NCBI GenBank assembly: GCA_900551055.1
Contig: URUK01000047.1
Coordinates: 1 to 16,471 of the forward strand
Length of the DNA stretch: 16,471 nucleotides
Reading direction: 5' to 3'
Origin: an uncultured Prevotella sp.
Lineage (GTDB): Bacteria > Bacteroidota > Bacteroidia > Bacteroidales > Bacteroidaceae
Positions 7,092-14,673 of the stretch are shown here, piece after piece. The notes under the pieces are model-generated. The model was not told the DNA's origin. It made no database searches and saw nothing but the letters and a program-made list of their open reading frames with translations. Within the stretch, counting starts at the first letter, position 1. Every line of letters begins with the position of its first letter. A program made the position numbers and the translations under genes.

Positions 7092-7113
7092 CTTGTCTGC
7101 TTGTAGTCTTGAA

Positions 7114-7854
7114 TTAATCATTATTTTCCACTTGGGCTTCCGTCTTTCCGAAACGCCGCTGCCTTCTCTGATAGCTTGCGATGGCCTTGTGCAGGCACAC
7201 CTCGTCGAAATCAGGCCAATATGTGTCACAAAAATAAAGTTCCGAATATGCGATTTGCCAAAGCAGGTAATTTGATATCCGTACTTCTCCGCCTGTGCGG
7301 ATGAGCAAATCGGGGTCGGGCATGAAGTTCGTCTGCAAGCGGGCCGATACTGTATCTTCATCGATGTCGCCTATGCCAAGCTTGCCCGACGCCACATCTG
7401 AAGCAATATCCTTCACCGCTTTGGTAATTTCCCATTTTGAAGAATAGCTTAAAGCCACAACCATTGTCATGGCCGTGTTGCCCTTGGTGTGCTCCACCGT
7501 TTCCTGCAACTTAGCCTGCACCTCTACAGGAAGCCTCCCTATATCGCCTATCACGCGGAAGCGGACATTGTTCTTCATGAAAATCTCGTCCTCAAGAGAC
7601 GTAAGGACAAGCCCCATCAATGCCGCCACCTCGTCAGCCGGGCGGTTCCAGTTCTCGGTCGAGAACGTATATAAAGTAAGGTATTCTACCCCCAAGCGTG
7701 TACATTCGGACGTAATCCTACGCACCGAGTCAACCCCGGCCTGATGACCGTAGCTACGCTCTTTGCCGCGCTCTGTCGCCCAACGGCCGTTGCCGTCCAT
7801 GATGATGGCGATATGGCGCGGTATGCGGTCCATGTCTATATCCGTTTCAGTCAT
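7114..7854 (-). CDS. uppS: isoprenyl transferase, undecaprenyl diphosphate synthase
   Basis: A cytoplasmic cis-prenyltransferase that adds isopentenyl units to farnesyl diphosphate, making the C55 carrier lipid precursor used for peptidoglycan and surface glycans. The 246 residues are typical. Family signatures are HIAIIMDGNGRWA (14-26) with catalytic Asp20 and the phosphate-binding GNGR, then GVEYLTLYTFSTENWNRP, VVALSYSSKWEI (the variant of the usual Asn-Tyr-Gly segment), DPDLLIRTGGEVRISNYLLWQ and SELYFCDTYWPDF. The first ATG overlaps the end of the PorG-like gene by 8 nt, a sign of translational coupling. An internal Met8 is an alternative start that would keep every motif. The gap to bamA is 22 nt. 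Confidence 0.97.
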   Translation of the reverse strand: MTETDIDMDRIPRHIAIIMDGNGRWATERGKERSYGHQAGVDSVRRITSECTRLGVEYLTLYTFSTENWNRPADEVAALMGLVLTSLEDEIFMKNNVRFRVIGDIGRLPVEVQAKLQETVEHTKGNTAMTMVVALSYSSKWEITKAVKDIASDVASGKLGIGDIDEDTVSARLQTNFMPDPDLLIRTGGEVRISNYLLWQIAYSELYFCDTYWPDFDEVCLHKAIASYQRRQRRFGKTEAQVENND

Positions 7855-8527
7855 CCTTGTTGCATATTTTACATTTTGGCATGAAACTGTAAGTCAGCGT
7901 CAGCTTCAGCATAGAATAACAGTCTGTGTTCTTGAACATTCCCGTACTTTCTATTCCATAAGGGTCTTCAATGCCGTCCAGCTTGTCGCTCAATGAAAAG
8001 TGCATAGCCCATTCCAAGCCGAGGTTGAGCCTCTTGCCGAGTTTGTATTTCACACCCGCGCCTATCGGGACATTAGCCGTAAAGGCACTGCCTGCGTCCG
8101 TGTCCGCATAGGTGGCGCCTATACCCATGAACACAAATGGAGTAATCCTCTTGGCTCCCCTGTATTCACGCCCTGTGCCGTAAGGCCAGAAATTATATTC
8201 GAACGTGAGTCCAAGATCCATCAGCGTATTGCTGAATTCCACCGGATTGTCATGTAACTCCGGATACCACGTCTTTACGTCCGCCGAACTTCCCTTCAGT
8301 TTCCCATAAGAAAAATCAAGCTTCAGTCCCATGTACGGGTTGAACACACGCCTTACTATCAATGATGCCGAAGGCTGCATATTCTTGACAATACTGCCGT
8401 TGAAATCGCCCTGATAGCTCACCAATCCCGCTCCAACGCCTATTTCCATCTTGTATTCATACTCGTCTTGCGCATTGGCTGCAAGCGTCACGAGCAATGA
8501 AAAAGCGACAAGCAGGACATTCTTCAT
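7847..8527 (-). CDS. PorG-like outer-membrane beta-barrel protein (DUF6089 type)
   Basis: A 226-residue exported small barrel. The signal peptide is residues 1-19 (MKNVLLVAFSLLVTLAANA). The mature sequence has alternating strands typical of outer-membrane proteins (KMEIGVGAGLVSYQGDF, YMGLKLDFSYGKL, ITPFVFMGIGATYAD, GVKYKLGKRLNLGLEWAMHFS, SMLKLTLTYSF). By sequence flavour and by position directly before uppS and bamA it corresponds to PorG (PG0189) of Porphyromonas gingivalis, a type IX secretion component. DUF6089 proteins are, to my knowledge, also found in Bacteroidales without that system, so the role here is not settled. The protein ends in a short hydrophilic tail with a CxxC (KCKIC) after the last strand. 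Its stop codon overlaps uppS, and the lipoprotein gene lies 22 nt upstream, so these are very likely co-transcribed. Confidence 0.82.
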   Translation of the reverse strand: MKNVLLVAFSLLVTLAANAQDEYEYKMEIGVGAGLVSYQGDFNGSIVKNMQPSASLIVRRVFNPYMGLKLDFSYGKLKGSSADVKTWYPELHDNPVEFSNTLMDLGLTFEYNFWPYGTGREYRGAKRITPFVFMGIGATYADTDAGSAFTANVPIGAGVKYKLGKRLNLGLEWAMHFSLSDKLDGIEDPYGIESTGMFKNTDCYSMLKLTLTYSFMPKCKICNKDD

Positions 8528-8549
8528 CTGTTCGTAAATAGTAAACCGT

Positions 8550-9995
8550 TCATTCGGTGAACGAGGTCTGCGCTTCCTCCCAACCTAGCTTGTTGAGCCT
8601 GCCGCGCCAAACCTTGCCCGTACCACCGCATATTATCCACAGGTAGTTATCATCGTCAGCAACCATCGAGAACACGTCATGATCGCCGTTTGTGAAGCCC
8701 TCAGGCAAATACAGTTCGTTGTCGGTGTGCCAGGTTATACCGTTGTCCTCGCTGACATAAAAGTCAGAAAACGCCTCGGCGCTGCTTGTTCCGAGTCCGC
8801 TGCCTCCCAAGGCAACAAGTTTGCCCCCATAAACAACCATGCACAAGTCAGACAACCGAGGAAGACGGTAGCCGTTGTCCTCGCTGAAATTAGTCCATGA
8901 ATGCTGGCGCGAACCGTCAGAATATTCTTCTATCTTGCCCCATACAACCGCTACGGAATCTTCTGTATTCTCATCCAAGTCCGGATTTCCTGCGATTATT
9001 ATGCGCTCTGCATTTTCATCGGTGGCAAGGGTGACGCAGCCGTAACTTACATTGTCCGCAGGCATCTGCTTCACATCTCCTACAACATTGTCTTCAGTCC
9101 ACGTAGCGCCGTCATCGTCCGATTTAACCACGCCACCGTCTGTGCCAATGGCATAAAGGCTTTGCCTGCCTGCGGCAAGGAACTGCTTTATGGCCGTTGT
9201 GCCCATTGTCTCCCATGCCGCGCCGTCAGTCGAACGTACTACATTGCCATTTGAAAGCGAGTAGACATAGTCGCCTTTCACAACAACATTGTTCTTATAT
9301 GCTTCGGCGTCAAGAGGTATATTCGTGGACAACTCGCTCCACGAAGGGCTGCCGTCAATACCTGTTGAATACACTGACATGGACGTTCCGCTCGGGGCTG
9401 TCTTTGTTCCGAACACCAAGAGCCGGCCGTTCAAAATCACCGCTTTCATGCCTGACAGCGACGTGAATTCCGGATAGTCGCCCATGTCGTGCCAGTTTAT
9501 CGAGTCGGGATATTCCTTGTGGACATTCACCTCCACGCTGTATGCGCGGTATGCGCTGCCGTCGTTGGCATAGACGCGGAACTCGCGCGGCTCGGAAAAG
9601 TCTATCGAGTCAGAACTGCTGTATAAAACCAACGAGTCATTGCCCTCCGTGTCCTTGTAAGCTATTACCACAACGCCGGAGCTTTTGCTGCTTACGTTGC
9701 AAATCACACGAGACGCGTCCGTGCCTGCCGGCAACGAGTCGGGGTTGTATATTTTCTTGTTAAGCTGGTCTATATAGAAGTCATACGAGCTGCAGTCCAC
9801 ATCCGCTATATAAGTACTGTCCGTACCATCGGAAGCCTCCGTCACCATCGTGCGTTTCAGCGTTCCAAGCGAGAACGATGTTATAGCTGTGTCTCCGTAA
9901 TAAATTATATCGTTATAGTCATCGCCATCCAAGCATGAAACCGTAAGGAGCATGGCAGAAAGCAATACGACGAAAGGCCGGATAATCCTTTTCAT
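8550..9995 (-). CDS. lipoprotein with Asp-box repeats (DUF6242-like)
   Basis: A 481-residue predicted lipoprotein. Residues 1-21 form a lipoprotein signal with lipobox LTVSC and acylated Cys21, followed by acidic residues (LDGDDYND), a pattern associated with surface-exposed lipoproteins in Bacteroidetes. Residues of about 35-160 look like an immunoglobulin-like or DUF-type region (ITSFSLGTL ... REFRVYANDGSAYRAYSVEV). From about 165 to the end there is a propeller-like segment with three Asp-box/BNR motifs: STDGAAW (255-261), SDDDGATW (292-299) and SEDNGITW (415-422). These boxes are structural and do not by themselves imply sialidase activity; I see no catalytic set. I chose the ATG at 9993-9995, preceded by GAGAGAAAGA; the ATG at 10005-10007 is possible. 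The TTG further up lies inside the promoter box. It probably leads the porG-like/uppS/bamA operon. Its function is not known to me. Confidence 0.85.
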   Translation of the reverse strand: MKRIIRPFVVLLSAMLLTVSCLDGDDYNDIIYYGDTAITSFSLGTLKRTMVTEASDGTDSTYIADVDCSSYDFYIDQLNKKIYNPDSLPAGTDASRVICNVSSKSSGVVVIAYKDTEGNDSLVLYSSSDSIDFSEPREFRVYANDGSAYRAYSVEVNVHKEYPDSINWHDMGDYPEFTSLSGMKAVILNGRLLVFGTKTAPSGTSMSVYSTGIDGSPSWSELSTNIPLDAEAYKNNVVVKGDYVYSLSNGNVVRSTDGAAWETMGTTAIKQFLAAGRQSLYAIGTDGGVVKSDDDGATWTEDNVVGDVKQMPADNVSYGCVTLATDENAERIIIAGNPDLDENTEDSVAVVWGKIEEYSDGSRQHSWTNFSEDNGYRLPRLSDLCMVVYGGKLVALGGSGLGTSSAEAFSDFYVSEDNGITWHTDNELYLPEGFTNGDHDVFSMVADDDNYLWIICGGTGKVWRGRLNKLGWEEAQTSFTE

Positions 9996-10022
9996 TCTTT
10001 CTCTCATATTTGATTTTAGCTG

Positions 10023-10030
10023 CAAATTTA
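10023..10030 (-). promoter_or_regulatory. -7 box of the envelope operon
   Basis: The minus strand reads TAAATTTG, matching TAnnTTTG. No clean TTTG is seen 19-20 nt upstream, so it is a partial match. It leaves a leader of about 20 nt before the ATG at 9995 and would serve the lipoprotein, PorG-like, uppS and bamA genes. Confidence 0.5.
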
Positions 10031-10165
10031 ATCAGAATTCCTTAAATAGAACGCCTTTTGCCTTCTTTATTATCTAAAAAGGCAAGAAATTGGACTTTTT
10101 TATATACATAAAAGGATTTTTTAAAAGCTTTTTAAGTTCACCCGGCACGCTCGCAATACACAACG

Positions 10166-10201
10166 AAAAAGCCCCTGCTCCAAGCAAATCGGAGCAAGGG
10201 C
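10166..10201 (-). terminator. intrinsic terminator of pckA
   Basis: Positions 10171-10181 pair with 10191-10201 in an 11-bp GC-rich stem (one G-U on the minus strand RNA) with a 9-nt loop. On the minus strand the stem is followed by five T. It lies 28 nt after the pckA stop and insulates pckA from the envelope operon. Confidence 0.9.
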
Positions 10202-10229
10202 CTGTATTGATTTATAAGCACCGGACTTA

Positions 10230-11834
10230 TTAGAGCTTCGGTCCTGCAGCCACGAGAGCCTTGCCGGCCTCGTTGCTTTCATACTTCTTGAAGTTCTTGA
10301 TGAAGCGTCCAGCCAAGTCCTTAGCCTTCTCTTCCCACTGCGCAGCGTCTGCGTAAGTGTCGCGCGGGTCGAGGATGTTCGGGTCAACGCCTTCGAGCTG
10401 TGTCGGAACAACGAAGTTGAAGTAAGGTATGGTCTTCGTCGGAGCAGCGTCGATAGAGTGGTTCAGGATGGCGTCGATGATACCGCGAGTGTCGCGGATA
10501 GAGATACGCTTGCCCGTTCCGTTCCATCCGGTGTTCACCAAGTAAGCCTTAGCGCCGCTCTTCTCCATCTTCTTTACAAGCTCCTCAGCATACTTTGTAG
10601 GATGCAGCTCGAGGAACGCCTGGCCGAAGCAAGCCGAGAATGTAGGAGTAGGCTCGGTGATGCCGCGCTCTGTTCCTGCCAGCTTGGCTGTGAAGCCAGA
10701 GAGGAAGTAGTACTTCGTCTGCTCGGGGTCAAGGATTGACACGGGAGGAAGTACGCCGAATGCGTCAGCTGAAAGGAAGATTACCTGCTTTGCAGCCGGA
10801 GCGTGGCTGATGGGCTTAACGATGTTGTTGATGTGGTAAATCGGGTAAGATACACGGGTGTTCTCCGTCGTGCTCTTGTCGTTGAAGTCGATCTTGCCGT
10901 TAGCGTCAACAGTTACGTTCTCCAGCAGTGCGTCACGCTTGATGGCGTTGTAGATGTCCGGCTCGCTCTCCTTGTCGAGGTTGATAACCTTTGCGTAGCA
11001 GCCGCCCTCGAAGTTGAACACGCCGTTGTCGTCCCATCCGTGCTCGTCGTCGCCGATGAGAAGGCGCTTCGGGTCAGTAGAAAGGGTTGTCTTACCCGTA
11101 CCAGACAGACCGAAGAAGATAGCTGTGTTCTCGCCGTTCATGTCGCAGTTTGCAGAGCAGTGCATAGAAGCGATGCCCTTAAGCGGCAAAAAGTAGTTCA
11201 TCATTGAGAACATACCTTTCTTCATCTCGCCGCCGTACCATGTGTTGATGATAACCTGCTCCTTTGAGGTTACGTTGAACACGACTGCTGTCTCAGAGTT
11301 GAAGCCGAGTTCCTTCCAGTTCTCAACCTTTGCCTTTGATGCGTTGTAAACAACGAAGTCAGGCTCGAAGTCAGCCAGTTCCTCCTCTGTGGGGCGGATA
11401 AACATGTTCTTAACGAAGTGAGCCTGCCAAGCAACCTCCATGATGAAGCGCACAGCCATGCGGGTGTCCTTGTTTGCGCCGCAGAAGCCGTCGATAACAT
11501 AGAGCTTCTTGCCTGAAAGTTCCTTCTGTGCTATTTCCTTTACGGCAGCCCAAGCCTCCTGTGAAGCGGGCTTGTTGTCGTTCTTATATTCGTCGGTAGT
11601 CCACCATACGGTGTCCTTTGAAGTCTCGTCCATCACGATGAACTTGTCCTTGGGCGAACGTCCGGTGTAAACGCCGGTCATCACGTTAACAGCGCCAAGT
11701 TCTGTCACCTGACCTTTGTCATAGCCTGTAAGGCCTTCTTTTGTTTCCTCTTCAAACAATACCTCGTAAGACGGGTTGTGAAGAATCTCCTTCACGTCTT
11801 TGATTCCGTACTTGCTTAAATCTAAATTTGCCAT
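10230..11834 (-). CDS. pckA: phosphoenolpyruvate carboxykinase (ATP)
   Basis: Cytoplasmic enzyme interconverting oxaloacetate plus ATP with phosphoenolpyruvate, CO2 and ADP. In many anaerobic Bacteroidales it runs toward oxaloacetate, fixing CO2 on the way to succinate and gaining ATP. The 534 residues match the ATP-type family. Clear motifs are TGVYTGRSPKDKF with Arg59, WYGGEMKKG (199-207) with the metal/substrate Lys, SMHCSANCDMNGE with His225, the P-loop GLSGTGKTT (242-250), the second kinase motif LIGDDEHGW (259-267), FLSADAFGVLPPVS, and NTGWNGTGKRI near the adenine site. All key residues appear intact. The start has no Shine-Dalgarno but a consensus promoter lies about 61 nt upstream and a strong terminator downstream, so the gene is a single transcription unit. 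Confidence 0.98.
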   Translation of the reverse strand: MANLDLSKYGIKDVKEILHNPSYEVLFEEETKEGLTGYDKGQVTELGAVNVMTGVYTGRSPKDKFIVMDETSKDTVWWTTDEYKNDNKPASQEAWAAVKEIAQKELSGKKLYVIDGFCGANKDTRMAVRFIMEVAWQAHFVKNMFIRPTEEELADFEPDFVVYNASKAKVENWKELGFNSETAVVFNVTSKEQVIINTWYGGEMKKGMFSMMNYFLPLKGIASMHCSANCDMNGENTAIFFGLSGTGKTTLSTDPKRLLIGDDEHGWDDNGVFNFEGGCYAKVINLDKESEPDIYNAIKRDALLENVTVDANGKIDFNDKSTTENTRVSYPIYHINNIVKPISHAPAAKQVIFLSADAFGVLPPVSILDPEQTKYYFLSGFTAKLAGTERGITEPTPTFSACFGQAFLELHPTKYAEELVKKMEKSGAKAYLVNTGWNGTGKRISIRDTRGIIDAILNHSIDAAPTKTIPYFNFVVPTQLEGVDPNILDPRDTYADAAQWEEKAKDLAGRFIKNFKKYESNEAGKALVAAGPKL

Positions 11835-11894
11835 TTTAATGAAGTATTAAAAAGTGATTTATCCGTTTTCCAGCATGGTCTCTCAAACCGTGTG

Positions 11895-11925
11895 CAAAGG
11901 TACTACTTTTTAATATAATGGCAAA
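11895..11925 (-). promoter_or_regulatory. consensus Bacteroidetes promoter of pckA
   Basis: On the minus strand TTTG (11922-11925) is followed after exactly 19 nt by TACCTTTG (11895-11902). This is a full match to the Bacteroidetes -33/-7 pattern. It predicts a leader of roughly 55 nt before the ATG at 11834. It is the best promoter in the window, consistent with strong expression of pckA. Confidence 0.85.
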
Positions 11926-12016
11926 CGCCGTTATGTGTAAAAAAGCCAATCATCAACCGTTTTTAGGTTAAAGTATTGAAAATTTAAAGTCCTCGAAGCG
12001 CTTTTGCAACTTTCAC

Positions 12017-12048
12017 TTTGCAAAAAACATGAAATATCTTTACTTTTG
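12017..12048 (+). promoter_or_regulatory. promoter of upp
   Basis: TTTG (12017-12020), 20 nt, then TACTTTTG (12041-12048) match the -33/-7 consensus on the plus strand. Transcription would begin near 12055, giving a leader of about 66 nt before the ATG at 12121. The inverted repeat TTTTGCA (12002-12008) / TGCAAAA (12019-12025) overlaps the -33 element and could be an operator. Confidence 0.75.
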
Positions 12049-12120
12049 CAGATGGAAAGAAGGAAAGACGGCAACCCTTTCCTTTGCATTGGCTTCCATC
12101 GCCGTAAACACATTAAAGAC

Positions 12121-12780
12121 ATGCAGATAATCGACCTTAGTAACGAAAACTCCATCATCGGGCAGTACATGGCCGAGATGAGGGACAAGAACTACCAGCA
12201 GAACCGCCTGCTGTTCCGCAACAACATCACGCGAGTAGGGGAAATGATGGCCTACGAAATCAGCAAGACGCTCACCTACAAGCCGCTTGACGTGCAGACA
12301 CCCCTCGGCGTTTCAACCGTCAACGTGCCTGCCGACAAGGTGATACTTGCCACCATCTTCCGCGCCGGACTGCCCTTCCACAACGGCTTCCTCAACGTGT
12401 TCGACCATGCAGGCAACGCCTTCGTGAGCGCATACCGCGAATACACGGACAACGAGCACACGCAGGTGGGCATACACGTAGAATACCTCGCCACGCCAAG
12501 CGTAGAGGGAAAGACGCTCATCATAGCCGACCCGATGCTGGCAACAGGCGGCTCGATGGAGCTTGGCTACAAGGCTTTCCTCACCAAGGGCACGCCCAAG
12601 CGCATCCACGTGGCCTGCGTCATAGCGTCGCCCGAGGGCATAGAGCACGTCAAACAGACGTTCCCCGACGACAAGACCACCGTTTGGTGCGCCGCAATAG
12701 ACCCCGGAATGAACGAGCACAAGTACATTGTGCCGGGCTTCGGAGACGCCGGCGACCTGTGCTATGGAGACAAAGTATAA
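12121..12780 (+). CDS. upp: uracil phosphoribosyltransferase
   Basis: Cytoplasmic salvage enzyme that joins uracil and PRPP to give UMP and pyrophosphate. The 219 residues agree with the family's usual 205-220. Visible motifs are the N-terminal RLLFRNNITRVGEMMAYEIS, ATIFRAGLPFHNG (77-89), the PRPP loop IIADPMLATGGSM (134-146), and the uracil-binding C-terminal segment YIVPGFGDAGDLCYG (202-216). The frame stays open upstream to 12004, but the ATG at 12121 gives the normal length, and the promoter lies between 12017 and 12048, so upstream codons would largely not be transcribed. It is the only plus-strand gene here, divergent from pckA and convergent with the esterase gene. No Shine-Dalgarno is evident. 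Confidence 0.97.
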   Translation: MQIIDLSNENSIIGQYMAEMRDKNYQQNRLLFRNNITRVGEMMAYEISKTLTYKPLDVQTPLGVSTVNVPADKVILATIFRAGLPFHNGFLNVFDHAGNAFVSAYREYTDNEHTQVGIHVEYLATPSVEGKTLIIADPMLATGGSMELGYKAFLTKGTPKRIHVACVIASPEGIEHVKQTFPDDKTTVWCAAIDPGMNEHKYIVPGFGDAGDLCYGDKV

Positions 12781-12874
12781 GCGAAGGAGTGAAGAGCGAA
12801 GAATTAGCCCCCAAATGCCGGCTGCAATTCCGCATGGACTTAAAAAGCGAAACAATGCATATTGCATACACTGG

Positions 12875-12896
12875 ATGCCGCATCGGCGTGCGGCAT
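12875..12896. repeat. REP-like palindrome ATGCCGCA / TGCGGCAT
   Basis: A perfect 8-bp stem (12875-12882 with 12889-12896) with a 6-nt loop TCGGCG. It is GC-rich, lies between genes, and is flanked by GG and GACA, in the style of repetitive extragenic palindromes. Only one copy is in this window. Confidence 0.55.
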
Positions 12897-12939
12897 GACA
12901 AATACCAAGCACCTTATTTATGGTTAAGTAAAAACAGGT

Positions 12940-12976
12940 AATCAAGCTCCCTCCCTTTGGGAGGGCTGGGGCGGGT
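12940..12976 (+). repeat. CTCCCTCCC-type dispersed repeat, copy A (short form)
   Basis: Begins AATCAAGCTCCCTCCCTTTG and runs on as GGAGGGCTGGGGCGGGT. The CCCTCCC / GGGAGGG arms form a hairpin with a short loop. It is the same family as the two 61-nt copies at 16245-16305 and 16363-16423, differing at a few positions and lacking the second GTTGGGGTGGGTGT half. Confidence 0.8.
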
Positions 12977-13025
12977 CTCTCATTCGCCGTCTTTTGCCCT
13001 CCAAAAGGCCACCTTTTGCAACGCG

Positions 13026-13060
13026 AAATGCCGTGTTTTGCGATGCAAAACACGGCATTT
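13026..13060. terminator. perfect 16-bp stem-loop, probable bidirectional terminator
   Basis: Positions 13026-13041 (AAATGCCGTGTTTTGC) pair perfectly with 13045-13060 around a 3-nt loop GAT. The stem is followed by TTTT on the plus strand and ends in TTT on the minus strand. It sits 56 nt past the stop of the esterase gene (minus strand) and 245 nt past upp. It most likely ends the esterase transcript and may also stop upp read-through. The wording CAAAACACGGCATTT may itself be a dispersed repeat. Confidence 0.65.
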
Positions 13061-13116
13061 TACAAACAGTTGATTATCAAAGCGTTGCGTAGCTGTACGC
13101 TAACGGCTGCGCCATA

Positions 13117-14526
13117 TCATTTGTCGTCCCAGTTGTCCGTACGGAACGAGGACGCCGGCAGGCCGGCATAGTTGAACAGGTTGCAGTCGGTATAGTCCTT
13201 GAAGCAGAATCTTACGGCCACCGGCTGTGCAACCTTGTCGCTCCAAACGATGACTTTCTTCGGGTCGTTGCTTATCCTCGCCTTTGCCGGATGGAACACC
13301 CTGTCAGCACCGGCAACCTCGAAGCCTTTTATGTCTTGCCTGTAAGACGTTACTCCGCGGCCTGTGCTCTTGAACGTAATGGTGGCCTCCTTGCCTTCTA
13401 TTTTCATTTCCTGGAACATCGGACCGGTAACGGGAAAGCCCTTCATGCCGTATGTCAGCCCCAACGCAAGGTATGCGAAGCGGTCGCCCACCTCCTCTTT
13501 CTTCATCGGGTGGATTGTGTTCGGATAGCCGATGTCGGTCAGTATTGCCATGCCCGAGTTGGGTATCAGGTCGAGACACTTCGTCTGCGCCTCGCGCAGG
13601 TATGCCGAGTTCTTGCCTTTGCTCTCGCCTTTACCATAATTATATGGAGCTATCTGGGCATAGTAGAACGGGAACTCACCCTGCCCCCACTTCTGTCTCC
13701 AGTCGGCGACCATGGCCGGCAGCAGCCGGGTGTACAGGTCCGGATAGTCAATATTTGCCTCGCCCTGATACCAAAGGCAGCCGCGTATGCCGTAGCCCAC
13801 CACCGGGGCAAGCATTCCGTTGTACAGGATGCACTCGTTCTGCACCTCCTCGATGTCCTTGAACGGAGCCACGCCCTCGGCGCTCATCCACGCCTCGACG
13901 CGCGAGCCGCCGTAAGCCGTGTGTATGATGCCTACCGGCACGCCCAACACTTGGCGTATCTTGCGTGCGAAGTAATAGCCTGCGGCTGTGAAATGGGGCG
14001 TGTTTTCCGACGACGCGGCCTTCCATTCGCCGGTGCATTCGGTCAGCGGCTTGGAGTCCATCTTTTGTCCGACGGAGAACATCCTGATGTTGTTGTCGGT
14101 CGAAGTAACCACCGCGTCGAGCGCGCCTATTACCGGGTCGTTGTAGCTTCCGTCGATTGTCATGTTCATGTTCGACTGCCCGGAGCACACCCAGACCTCG
14201 CCTATCAGCACGTTGTTGATGGTTACCGCCTCGCCGTCGCTTATCTCGACGCTGTACGGGCCGCCGTAACGCGGGGTCTCCACCATGGCCTTCCACTTGC
14301 CGTCAGAACCTACATTGGCTGTGTACTCCTTGCCGTTCCACGATGTTTTTACCTTTACCGTGCCCTGCTTGCTGTCGCTTTCGCCCCACACAGGCACTGT
14401 TCCGAGCTGCTGCATCACCATCCCGTCAGAGAATATCGCAGGCAGCTTGACTTTCGCCGAAGCGTCGCCGCAGGTGCCTGCAAAGTAAAGCAGGCACGCG
14501 GCGGTTAAAAAAGAAGAGATTTTCAT
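13117..14526 (-). CDS. sialate O-acetylesterase-like SGNH esterase, secreted
   Basis: A 469-residue exported esterase of the sialate O-acetylesterase (SASA) family, expected to remove acetyl groups from sialic acids or acetylated polysaccharides. The signal peptide is about residues 1-24 (MKISSFLTAACLLYFAG...ASA). Residues 25-105 form a beta-rich N-terminal domain (LPAIFSDGMVMQQ is a typical opening). The catalytic region shows VCSGQSNMNM with nucleophile Ser118, TAYGGSRVEAW (oxyanion Gly around 207), LWYQGEAN (251-258), and DIGYPNTIHP with Asp331 and His339 as the likely rest of the triad. A final beta domain follows. The length fits the short form of the family; the substrate cannot be read from sequence. 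It follows the GH99-like gene by 189 nt with no visible promoter of its own, so co-transcription is likely. Confidence 0.92.
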   Translation of the reverse strand: MKISSFLTAACLLYFAGTCGDASAKVKLPAIFSDGMVMQQLGTVPVWGESDSKQGTVKVKTSWNGKEYTANVGSDGKWKAMVETPRYGGPYSVEISDGEAVTINNVLIGEVWVCSGQSNMNMTIDGSYNDPVIGALDAVVTSTDNNIRMFSVGQKMDSKPLTECTGEWKAASSENTPHFTAAGYYFARKIRQVLGVPVGIIHTAYGGSRVEAWMSAEGVAPFKDIEEVQNECILYNGMLAPVVGYGIRGCLWYQGEANIDYPDLYTRLLPAMVADWRQKWGQGEFPFYYAQIAPYNYGKGESKGKNSAYLREAQTKCLDLIPNSGMAILTDIGYPNTIHPMKKEEVGDRFAYLALGLTYGMKGFPVTGPMFQEMKIEGKEATITFKSTGRGVTSYRQDIKGFEVAGADRVFHPAKARISNDPKKVIVWSDKVAQPVAVRFCFKDYTDCNLFNYAGLPASSFRTDNWDDK

Positions 14527-14555
14527 GGTTGTTGATATGTTCTTTTTTTAATTAA

Positions 14556-14673
14556 GAAGCTAAAGAAGTCATGGGAGTTAAAGCCAATAGCTTTAAGCCT
14601 GCCAGCAAGGCATTTGGCTTTAACTTCCAAGCAAGCGAAGCTCAGCGATAACTTCTTTGACTTCTTTAACTTC
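14556..14673 (-). ncRNA. tiered inverted-repeat element before the esterase gene
   Basis: Outer arms 14556-14571 and 14658-14673 pair over 16 positions, with one difference that becomes a U-G pair in the transcribed minus strand. Middle arms 14573-14587 and 14614-14628 pair at 14 of 15 positions. A small inner stem GCCT/AGGC (14597-14600 with 14608-14611) closes the top. One side has a 29-nt internal loop (14629-14657). The T-run that would follow is TTAATTAAAAAAAG, not a terminator tail. The arms are built from GAAGTTAAAGAAGT units, so the element may be a repeat or a leader structure controlling the esterase. The function is inferred only. Confidence 0.5.

Larger units (their letters stand above)
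12781..13116. other. non-coding gap between convergent upp and esterase genes, rich in repeats and hairpins
   Basis: The 336 nt contain no supported gene. From left to right they hold a GAGTGAAGA-type simple repeat (12784-12806), a palindromic REP-like hairpin (12875-12896), one copy of the CTCCCTCCC repeat (12940-12976), a small CAAAAGG/CCTTTTG hairpin (13002-13018) and a perfect 16-bp stem-loop (13026-13060). The gap looks like a repeat landing area between two gene ends. Confidence 0.7.

Noticed and set aside
6405..7106. 233-codon open frame on the plus strand inside bamA
   Set aside because: Lies entirely opposite the BamA POTRA region; no motif and no initiation signals.
7092..7361. 90-residue N-terminal extension of BamA
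   Set aside because: It would overlap uppS by about 250 nt and bury the BamA signal peptide. The ATG at 7089-7091 gives a normal exported protein.
8550..9995. Asp-box lipoprotein as a sialidase
   Set aside because: Asp-boxes are structural. I could not see the arginine triad, Tyr/Glu or Asp residues expected for a sialidase active site.
12004..12120. 39-residue N-terminal extension of Upp
   Set aside because: The promoter boxes (12017-12048) lie within it, and uracil phosphoribosyltransferases normally begin at the residues encoded from 12121.
12313..13053. 246-codon open frame on the minus strand opposite upp
   Set aside because: Runs through the intergenic hairpins and repeats and across upp; upp on the plus strand is unmistakable.
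13291..14508. 405-codon open frame on the plus strand opposite the esterase gene
   Set aside because: It is a shadow created by the GC-rich codon use of the esterase. The protein has no recognisable motif or signal peptide, while the minus-strand frame has full SGNH motifs.
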